Assembly: GCF_041381155.1 (NCBI RefSeq)
Contig: NC_091144.1
Location: forward strand, 15,881,544 to 15,945,543
Source of the DNA: Argopecten irradians
Taxonomy: Eukaryota; Mollusca; Bivalvia; Pectinida; Pectinidae
Reading direction: 5' to 3'
Length of the DNA stretch: 64,000 nt
Under the pieces are notes generated by a model. The model did not search any database, was not told where the DNA came from, and saw nothing but the letters and a program-made list of their open reading frames with translations. The translations under genes were made by a program, and so were the position numbers. This document shows positions 54,939 to 64,000 of the stretch, one piece after another. Every line of letters starts with the position of its first letter. Position 1 is the stretch's first letter.

Positions 54939-57187
54939 CTACATGAAAAAAAATATTATGATAACCACATCACAAATAAACTACTTTCCAATGTCATTAG
55001 TGCACTGCAGTTTTTGAAATCATTGGAACACCATAGCTATCTCGTATGAATATGAATCGATTAATATAATGATAATAGGGAATTATACTATGACAAATAG
55101 AAATAAAGTAATGGCAGAAGCAAATAATATATAGGTCAAATTAAATAATACCTTGTATTGATCGGATCATACCATCATATAATGATAAATCCATATATAG
55201 CTATGGCGATCGATAATTTTGTTTTAGTAAAAAAAATGCCATTAGATAAACCGTATATAAAAATAATTAATTATAAGTAGCGAAGCACGCTCATGGTTCC
55301 AACAGACCTCTGAACCTATATCTGACTGGAAAAAATTGTTGGGCGGTTGAAAATGTTTGCGTCTCTTTTGTTGCCAATAACAGGAAAGATCTGATTACGT
55401 ACCGAAAGTGTTTGGACGAGTGCCATTACGTACCGGAAGTGTTTTTACGAGTGCCATTACGTACCGGAAGTGTTTTTACAGGTGCCATTACGTACCGGAA
55501 GTGTTTGTACAGGTGCCATAAGTGGTGCGAGCCTTGTTGACGGTTGATCCTTTGTAGCACCCGAGTAAGTAAGGGAACTCTTTGTTAGCATGGTATCTGT
55601 AATTTCCATTCACCATTCGGCCGTGACATTCATCAAGATCTTGGTTAGTGACGTCACGTCCGAGATCTGACGCCATTGGTCCGTAGATTGGAAATCCGTC
55701 GAAGGCGACACCTAGGAGCTCGTCCGCCTCGCCAGTGTAGAGCCAGCTTCCTGGGATCTGATGGTAATGATAAATACCCTGGGGGTCTGTGTGACCCCCG
55801 TAACTGTCAAACTGTTCCTTGGTAGGTCCTTCTACGGCATTCTGACCTATATGTTCGATATAATAAACCGTTGTCATTATATATTATATTGGGATCGAGT
55901 TGTTTGTATGTATCAGATTATTTTCTACTGTTAATTTAAGTTCCATGTCTTATGAGAGATATAGATGTTTTTTTCATAAATCATCAGAACAGGTTACAGA
56001 GAGGACGGTTCACATAGAGACGGACGTAAACGTGTTGAGTTGATGGGTATTTTGAGAGGCTGCGGAATTAGATATCCCGTCAGAGCTACTAGCGAAACAA
56101 CTAATTAAAAAAATCCCATTACAGTGATTATCGAATTCCTACAACAATTGAAAACATGACATCAAATTGTTAGATCACTAACCAAATAGATAGCATTATT
56201 TCAAAATATTCATATTAAATTACCCTGTGCGTTGAGAGGATCGTATATCATAGAGCCCGTTACAGCCATCCCTATAGGGCCCATGGATAGACAGCCAGTT
56301 GTGGCTCCGATCTGGGGATCCTTTGGAACAGTAAAGACATCACTACGGGTAACAAGTGTGTTGGGATTGACTTGTTCAAAGGGGTGGTCCGGTAGCCCAT
56401 TGGATGTAAGAGTGATTCTGTTGGGAAAAATCCATGTAATGTAATAACTTAATATACTGTATAGCCGCCTTTTCAGCGGGTAAAATTTTTCGAGATTTAG
56501 ATCAAAATAAAATTTTTAAAAATAGCGAATCACAATTTCACGATTTGCCGTAATGTGTATAAAATAAGTTAACCAATTCATAATATCACGGATCAAATTT
56601 CGTGACAAATGTGAAAATATCATTCCCACGTATTTAAAGCCTTATATATAAGGCTCATAAAATATTAATCATCAACGCACATGCCACCTAAATTTTAGAT
56701 TTAAACTCGTGTAATCATTTTTCATTCATAGACAATTATATTTCCTTTTTAGTTTTAACTGTAATACAATGTATATCGATTTATTGCTGTTTTTTTTATC
56801 ATTTTCACATTTGATATACTTTACGTTTGTATTACTTGTTTTAAAAGAAAATAAATATATCCCCGGAACGCACTTGTTATAGGTACTATGTCTTTAAACA
56901 TAAATTATTTGTTAACATTTAAAATTTATTTTATAATTTGTTTTCAATCTATAGATGCTGAAACATTATTTTGTCATTGCGTTAATTTGAAAATATGTCT
57001 TTAAAAATAACTCAGATATGACAAATAGATAAATGTAAAACTTTGTTGTACAAACTTACGAATCCCCATTATCTGTATAACTCACAGTACCGCCATATTT
57101 GCCGTCGTTGTGAAACTTTTTAGCTTCCTCCACAGTAAGTGCGGATGCACCACAAATCATAAAGGCTATTGCCACACACAGCTTCAT
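54601..57187 (-). CDS. Secreted YHYH-domain protein 2, whole gene (4 coding exons, 336 aa)
   Basis: Coding exons: 57,060-57,187; 56,224-56,417; 55,496-55,846; 54,601-54,938, all GT-AG with agreeing phases (2, 1, 1). Signal peptide MKLCVAIAFMICGASA. The core parallels protein 1: ITLTSNGLPDHPFEQVNP, GGHTDPQGIYHYHQIPGSW (YHYH at 133-136), FDGFPIYGPMASDLGRD and ECHGRMVNGNYRYHAN. It differs in the tail, a Gln/Pro/His-rich extension of about 95 residues ending FGDLFGKKKK. Two introns sit at different places than in gene 1. Likely secreted, possibly extracellular matrix or mantle (inference from signal peptide and low-complexity tail). Molecular role unknown. Confidence 0.88.
55394..55517. repeat. 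Four tandem 31-bp copies of an exon end with its 5' splice site
   Basis: Units at 55,394, 55,425, 55,456 and 55,487, each containing gtaccggaagtgttt and bounded by gtgccattac. The unit at 55,487-55,517 straddles the true exon 3/intron border. On the gene strand each unit reads CACTTCCG|GTACGTAAT, so four potential donors lie 31 bases apart. Confidence 0.93.
55496..55846 (-). CDS. YHYH2 coding exon 3
   Basis: Acceptor cgaacatatag, donor TTCCG|GTACGT. Continuous across the point (YTGE/ADELL) where gene 1 has an intron. Ends GTCTNTSG. Its last 22 bases plus donor are repeated three more times downstream. Confidence 0.89.
56224..56417 (-). CDS. YHYH2 coding exon 2
   Basis: Acceptor cccaacag, donor CACAGG|GTAATT. 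Runs 11 codons further than exon 2 of gene 1, taking in SMIYDPLNAQ, which gene 1 has on its exon 3. Confidence 0.87.
57060..57187 (-). CDS. YHYH2 coding exon 1
   Basis: Encodes the signal peptide and LTVEEAKKFHNDGKYGGTVS. Donor GGATTC|GTAAGT. Same phase and place as in gene 1. Confidence 0.87.
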
Positions 57188-57514
57188 GTTCACTTTCAAA
57201 TAAATACAAATGTTTACCTTACATATTCATATCTCATTTTCAAAGTCAACATTTTACAATATACGTATGCTACCTTATTGATCCATTATAAGTTGAATTT
57301 AAGTTAATTGAAATAAGAGTTGATTCTTATCACATCTTTCACTTAAAATTGCTACTTCTTGGTATATTTGTTTTACTGAACTACCGGACGTCAGTCATTC
57401 TTTAAAGTCAACAATCAATTCGTGCAATTTTTGTCCTATTATTCAATACATGTTCGACAATTCGTCAATAAAACAATACATTTCCATCAGCTAGGACAAT
57501 ATAAGCAGACTTAC

Positions 57515-57568
57515 CAGTGTTATTTCATGAAGTTTAATTGTACTGCCGGTAGACTAGATATATTTATA
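57515..57568 (-). promoter_or_regulatory. YHYH2 TATA box and 5' UTR exon
   Basis: Minus strand: TATAAATA (57,561-57,568), then about 45 bases to the donor ACACTG|GTAAGT at 57,515. It would join a short UTR exon to an acceptor a few bases before the ATG (ttatttgaaag). The mirror of the YHYH1 promoter supports shared ancestry. Confidence 0.65.
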
Positions 57569-57847
57569 CCTAATCACTACACCGATTTTAATCCCTTTAT
57601 TTACATCATCAACTATTTAGTACCTACCTTGTTTAGTACACAACTGTGGTATTTAGGTTTAGTTGTATGACCTCTTATAGACCACGGGAGAGACAGCCAC
57701 GTCCAGATCATGTTTCCTTCGTTTAAGCATTGATGTCATTTTTTTTTTTAGATTTCGGTGCCTTTATTTCCATTAACTGTACATTTAAAGACTAATTTAT
57801 CTCGTAGATATTTGTCTAGTCTACGCGTTATCATCCTAAAATTGTCC

Positions 57848-58254
57848 GTGCGTTCCATTTGCGGATTCGTCCCAGTTGTACTAAAGTGATACGGCACCGC
57901 CAAATGGAACGCGTTTGGATTTTTCCATGATGGCGGCACCCATATGAATATAAAAGCCAAGTATTTTCGGTGTTAACAATAACATGAATATTAAACCTTA
58001 ATAGTTTAAACATACATTGAAATAAATAATCCGTGTAATCTTATCGGATATAAATACGCTCTGCCTTATTTTCAACAAATAAAACATTCCGGTGACAAAT
58101 GAAAAATCTCGAGTCCGCCATCTTGGGTACAAGTGGTACGCTACTGAAAACGAACCACTTGTACCGGTACAGTTCTGCTGGTACAGCGCGTTCCATTTGA
58201 GATATACCAGATTCAAATCGATACAACTGGTTCGAATCTGCAAATGGAACGCAC
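57848..58254. mobile_element. MITE with gcgttccatttg motifs
   Basis: Ends gtgcgttccatttgcggatt and its inverted counterpart finishing gcaaatggaacgcac. The 12-mer gcgttccatttg occurs four times, two in each orientation, with accaagttgt-like blocks (cccagttgtac, caactggtt). No coding frame. Confidence 0.7.
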
Positions 58255-58259
58255 GGTGT

Positions 58260-59070
58260 GTATATGTCTAAAGGGTAGTGCTTACATGCTTTATGCTATA
58301 TACGAGTTTTTACCTAAAAATAATAAACATAAAATTTAGGTAACATTTCGGAATCAGAAAGCAAATTTCAAACGGTAACCTTCAGGATTTTCTCAAAAGG
58401 AGAAAAATGTCGTTAAAGTAAGGAAAATCTATAATCTAAAGTTTATATCGACTATTTTTATTTGTCGTCGATATGCATAATTTTCATTTTAAGTGAGAAT
58501 ATTTTTTTTTTAAATTCTTCGAGAACGCCAGAGATCCTAATGATAACAAAGACATGTATAAAACAAGTATCCATCATTTAATACAGAACTTGCAAACACA
58601 ATAACTGTTATGGTGATGTAAACATGTGTTAACATTGTTTGGTTAAAATATCAGTGAAGATGGTATCCAGTTGATAAGGACAACGAGCAAACCCTTCCCT
58701 CACCATGCAACGGAGCCCGGTATGTTGGTAACACAGTTCCTCCAGTTCTAGTAACCCCGATTTTATAATCATCATGATAGTCCAGGACCACTCCATGGGT
58801 CATTTAATAGCACACACAAATGTAAGACAAATGAAAGCATTACGTAAACTATATATTTACATGTATATATACATGTATAATGGTCATGTATAATGGTCAT
58901 AGCTATGTTGAATGTATATAATTCATTACAAATACTCTTATGGTTAAAAATATATTGTGGATCAAAAGAAAAATGAATATGATGAGGGAACAAGTACCGG
59001 TGCACTTAACCCTTCTCATCTTTTAGTACTACTAGGTGACGGGACAATGTTCTTACGTAACCTATTCTGT
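58260..59070. other. Intergenic, nothing recognised
   Basis: AT-rich DNA; no supported feature. Confidence 0.5.
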
Positions 59071-59072
59071 AT

Positions 59073-59249
59073 TTGCATATTACAGAGTTATCTTCCCTTG
59101 CGGGTAGGTATTGATTATGACATCATGTGTGACATCATGCGAGCTAACGTCATAATTTACGGAGAAAACGACGTGAATTTCGCTCTCAAAATAATGACGT
59201 AATAATTGATACCTACCCGTAAGGGAGCTAACTCTGTTTAATATGCAAT
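59073..59249. mobile_element. Fold-back element
   Basis: Arms of about 40 bp: cttgcgggtaggtattgatt and its inverted copy (aattgatacctacccgtaag), framed by ttgcatatta and taatatgcaa. Three TGACGT/ACGTCA-like blocks lie inside. Confidence 0.75.
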
Positions 59250-59309
59250 GATAGACTAAATATAATAATTGTATAATAGTGTAAAACAAACAGGAGGTCA
59301 AAGTTTTTT

Positions 59310-59505
59310 GGGTGAATTGATAAGTTTAACGTCCTATTAACATATAGTGTCACTTAAGGCCGTGACAGATTTGTTGGTGGAATACCTAAAGAAAAACCAG
59401 CGACAAATGGTCGATACCTTACAATTACCAAGATGGGATTCGAACTCTCAGCCCGGAGGTTGGGGGTCTATGGTAATATATGTTGATATTTTAACCACAT
59501 AATTA
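59310..59505 (-). mobile_element. tRNA-derived SINE (V-SINE-like), copy 4
   Basis: Reverse copy with gggattcgaactctcagccc (B box) and body catatagtgtcacttaaggc. More diverged than copy 3. Confidence 0.65.
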
Positions 59506-60890
59506 CGACAAGGTAAGTTCATGTTGTAAATAAAGGGGTTAAAACTGATGCACTGATTAGGTATAAATAAATCTAGTATAAGGCATCAGAAGTCAAGTCT
59601 AGGAAATACCTGGGAAGTGGGGGTCATCATGGTGGTTTAGAAAGTATAAAGTAAGTGAGGTGGGAGGGGGGATAGAGTCCTACACTAAAGATATAAAGTT
59701 ATATAAATTTTTGCTTTTTCAGATATTACATCGCATTGTATTTCTGAAAATATACTTGTACTCTTTACAATCATACAGTGAGATTGTTCATCCAATGCTA
59801 TTAAACACGGGCATTTATAGTTGAGCCACACGAATGAATGACTGATCAGTCTACAGAAGAGACAAGTACTTACGTACTTACTGGAATTGAGGATACGCGG
59901 ACCACAACTAATGAACTATTGTATCCGCCGAATTGGAATCTGATAACATTGATTATGGGTTTAATGCCGATTTATTGTGAGGTTCTCTTACTATATTTAG
60001 AAACACCATGTCTATTGTTAGTGTTTTTATGATCAATTTGTTTTGAATAATTGGTTGTTACTGTATCATATCAAACACCAAAAGAAAGACTAGCCTATCT
60101 ACACGAGCGCTTTTTATTAACCCCACATTCGCTCGCCTTTTAGATATGTATATTCTTTAAGTTTGTACCATGTATTTTGATTATATTGTCTGTGTTGAAT
60201 ATACATATTTATAAAAGCTAAGTTAGTCTACTTTAGGTTGGGCATTTTCATTAATATTTATCTTTGTGTTGTTCCTGTGCCAGTGTGTAGCTACATAAAT
60301 ACTTATCCAGATATATGCTTGTATAGCTGCTAGTAAACAAGATATGTAAATTTACCGGGTCCACTCCGTGCCAATTCGACAATATTTTTACATCAATAAC
60401 TAATTAATGAGTAGACCAAATGAGCTGTACTTTGGTAGACGTAAGTAGAAAAGTGATTTCGTAATATCCATGGTGAAACGTGCTACATATATTTATAAAA
60501 AAGCCCTAAAATCACATGCTTGCACAGTTGCACCAACAGTTACGCTTCGATTTTTAACTCGCATCTAACGCCAATGTCAGAGCAGGAACAATAGTAATAT
60601 GAGAAGCAACAAACATGTCCAGAATTCCAAGCTACAACAACCATTTTTCATTAAAAATAAATCCCAGGTTCCCGTCATGATGTATTTGTACACGTATTTT
60701 TATCCATTTTGTATGTATGCAATTTTCATCACTTAATTCCAAAATAATTCAATTTTGCTTGTTACGAGCATTTTCATTGGCTTAAAAATTTACTTTATCA
60801 GCGAATAAAGGGAAAATGCCGTCACCGTTTGTGACGTTGCTTCTGATTTGCTGAGATGACGGCGAGTATGGAAGAGATTATCTTTAGTAA
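59506..60890. other. Intergenic, nothing recognised
   Basis: No supported feature. The open frame at 59,838-60,032 has no recognisable product. Confidence 0.5.
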
Positions 60891-60891
60891 A

Positions 60892-61065
60892 TTGAATTAT
60901 AAGGATTACCTTGAATATATTTTTATGTTATGACGACATAACACAAACATCTGAGTGAACTATCATCATAAACCGCTTCGCGTTTTATTTAGAGTACACT
61001 CAGATTTTTGTGTTATATCTCCATAACATAAAAAATCTATTCAAGTTAATCCTTATATAAATTTC
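60892..61065. mobile_element. Fold-back MITE, about 175 bp
   Basis: Arms of about 60 bp (aattataaggattaccttga ... cataacacaaa.atctgagtg) and inverted copy. Loop cgcttcgcgttttattt. Confidence 0.78.
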
Positions 61066-64000
61066 ATCTTTGACAGCCACTATATCCATAACCCATCAAT
61101 GAATTCACTTTTACAAATCCAGGAAGTAGAGGTTTAGCTGGAATTCCATAAAACCACAGCTGAATGTTCTATCGAAAAGATATTACAGATGCTTGGAGTG
61201 TTTCTTTCTTTTATATCAGTTTTCCTATTTTTTCATATCTTTTTTATTCAAATCACTTCATATCCTGTAAAAATGGCATCTATCAGAATCATTTACATTC
61301 CAACACTTTTCGTGAAGACAATACTTCCCAGGAATGCTTTCATAAAATACATATTCTTGTGTCACGTGCTTTCACTTTTCTGTGTACTTGTAGTCCTACA
61401 TGTATGATGAGAAATCTTGGTGAACATTTTTTTTCAAATCTTGATCAGCTCTCTGTGCTGCATTTAAACGGTTTTGGCCTAAATCACTTGATCTTTATAT
61501 ATCCATAAATCATCACTACTGGGTTCAAAAGTGCATGCAGAACTACATATGCATGGTCTTCCATGTTGAACAGTGAAAACTAAACTGAGTAAATGTTTCA
61601 GTGTGAGTACCATATAGTACCGCTGCATGGATCTTAAAAAAATCATGCAAATCATAATGCATGCTCTCTTAGTGAGGTATTGAAATATGCATCATAAATA
61701 AATCTCAAGGCCTTAATAGATAGTAAGGGGTTTACCTGGAGCTGTGGAATAGTTAAACAATACCCAGTGTTATAGTGGAGGGTACCAGTGACATGCGATG
61801 CCATGCTTTAAGTATGAGAGACACCTCAAACTGTGGAGTAGTCAATATAATGATAATCTTGACTATTTGACAGTTGTCGTTGTTTCTTCTATACATATAT
61901 AAATAAAAAATGCATGTCCTTGTAATGGTTGATAAATAAATAAAAAAAAAAAACATAACAGTAAAGCTCCCAAGCGCTTTCATGGCTCTTGCTATTCTTC
62001 AGGGGATTTGAATATATATTTATATATAGAGAGAGAACATCTGAATAAAATATTGTTAAAATTAACTATTATGAACATTAAATAGTCCACTGGTGTGGTC
62101 GGACATAACTGAAAGAAAACTAATTCTACAGGAGCTAATAAAGGTTACCTCCCTTACCCTGTATCGTGTAAGACTCAAGCTTTTAAAATATTCTTAGATG
62201 CACATTTAATTGATCATTTACGATTCAAATAATAACTATTTATGCATATCGATAGTGAATGCTACTGACACTTATTTATTAAACGAAAATGTTTACCTGA
62301 AAACTGATTTAGCCTATTTTACTGAGATGCTTGTTTTCTGGGTGGTGATGATTATATGCTTTTTTGTGCTGCATCATCCGAAACACACTCAACTTTACCA
62401 TGTTGTGAATATCTCCTTTCATATACTGTAAACCAGGTTTCTTTCGCAAATTTCACGATTCGTATAAACTCGTTAAAGCTTATCTCCGTGAAATAAGATC
62501 TTCATCATTTATACCGATAGGGATTTCCATTCAAATCTTAAAACCAGCGTATGTTGATCTTCGCGAACTTGTATTGAAATGTAAATCGCGAAATAGTAGA
62601 CGCCAATAGAAGTTGTTTTACAGCATGTTTGTCAGTTTGTACCAAGAAAAGCTCGAATAGCATCAAGACCTTGTTTACTGCTTTCTTTAATTCAAACATT
62701 TAAAGTTATATGCGTCGTAATTTTCATACTCACCAAGAGCTTTCATAGTTTTCACCACCAAAAGCTACTAACATTTTAAGAGTTTAAATACTTACAATGC
62801 ATAAGTTTTAATTTAACAAGTACAAATACTGCCAAAAATCATTATAAAATACACATGGTCATAACATGAAGCCAAGGTATGGTCTACAAAATACATTTCA
62901 CATTTGCCCAGTGTTATTAGTAATTGTAAATAATTTCTGCATGTTTGTTTCCATCTAAACATACATAAAGCATAAAAGCATGAGTTTTAAAGTGCCTACA
63001 TTATGTGGTGTAACTAATGTTTATAAGGCATCATACATGTTTGTCCGTCCCATGGAATGAATTTTACAACTTAATTAATCAAATCTGGTGGTTATCAATA
63101 GATAACTGAAGAAAAAAATAACACGCCCACTCATGGCACATTTATTCTATAATTTTTCCCTCTTAAAGCACATTAAAGACTTTTGGAATATTTAATTCTT
63201 TACAATATCATGGGATTTGATTTTTAAATACTTTTAAGTGAGCGTATCCTGTCTGTTACTGTAAAACAAACTACGATACATCACGACTGTCTCATGATAG
63301 TCTAGTCTGATGGGTTTCCTGAATCATCTTATTATGTCAACACAATTGAATGCCGAGAAGCTTAATACACACAGAAATTGTGTTTACAATGAAGCGATTT
63401 ATGTCGTGTGAATGTAATGTTAGAGACGAACCAATCCTATTCAGATACACATCTCCCGAGATGGCATGTTATATTGGGTTGGGGAAACTTGACGCATGAT
63501 CTGTTCGTTCGTACGAGCTGTACAACCACGTCTGCTTGTCCATAATACCCAATGATAACATCACTAATCAGATACTGGACATTTGAATCACAACTCTGTC
63601 AGGATTCCAGTAATACGTTTTATGATGACAAATCCATCCTAATAGTACTGATTCGGTAATACACCAGGTAATTCCAGGACGAGATGGTGATCTGATTAGG
63701 AGTTTCCAGTTTGCCTACTCGATCGTGCGGGTGATCTTCCCATGGGATGTGACATATTTATCGTAGAATGATGAAACACGTGGCGGCGAGAGTCGTAGCT
63801 ATGACAGAATGCCATGCTACTCATGGAAGGAACATGTTGAGAATCTTTGACGAGGTGTCACTCCTTTTCTCTTAATTATGGGAAAGCATCATCATTTCTA
63901 TATTGTTTTACTTTACCGCAATTGATTTTACTTTTTCTCTATTAATTCACATTTTTTTTCGAGAAAAAAAAACTACTCGTTGTACATTTGGACATAACAC
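61066..64000. other. Right-end intergenic stretch
   Basis: AT-rich. A block with repeated cgcgaa/ttcgcg words at 62,440-62,620 resembles others in the window. No gene, RNA or array identified. Confidence 0.5.

Overview
The window reads as nuclear DNA of a bivalve mollusc. It is AT-rich and intron-rich, with tRNA-derived SINEs carrying a V-SINE-like body, many fold-back elements, an intronless B-box/propeller gene of the kind expanded in bivalves, and paired secreted YHYH-domain genes. I cannot fix the species. Every gene call below comes from reading the sequence and from remembered family features; no database was searched.

Layout. Bases 1-1345 are the right end of a 171-bp satellite array. 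From 38.4 kb down to 7.25 kb the minus strand carries one large split gene. I assembled 17 coding exons whose splice phases agree at every junction. It has an N-terminal C2H2 finger, a long coiled coil, two very long disordered exons, an F-box and a C-terminal leucine-rich-repeat-like region. This order and several motifs match F-box only protein 41 (FBXO41), but at about 2,450 residues it is far longer than the vertebrate protein (about 875). Exon 5 holds one apparent frameshift inside a protein tandem repeat. The host introns contain a complete antisense gene (B-box, coiled coil and propeller, 14,556-16,097), a 3.7-kb palindromic transposon (21.5-25.2 kb) with a smaller element nested in it, microsatellites, SINEs and a 29-bp minisatellite.

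From 38.5 to 44.1 kb is intergenic sequence with a fold-back element and a SINE-like repeat. Two paralogous genes for secreted YHYH-domain proteins follow on the minus strand: 48.6-44.2 kb (5 coding exons, 272 aa) and 57.5-54.6 kb (4 coding exons, 336 aa). Each has a TATA box, a short 5' UTR exon and an N-terminal signal peptide. Their intron positions differ. The remainder (48.7-54.5 and 57.6-64 kb) is intergenic, with fold-back elements and a 19-bp minisatellite.

The most unusual observation is a recurring one. In three separate introns (FBXO41-like intron 15, YHYH1 intron 2, YHYH2 intron 3) the DNA just downstream of a 5' splice site is made of repeated copies of the end of the preceding exon. 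In both YHYH genes the copies can include the splice site itself. In the FBXO41-like gene this grew into an array of about 60 copies of a 29-bp unit built on a conserved coding motif. The exon is the likely source, because the motif is conserved in protein.
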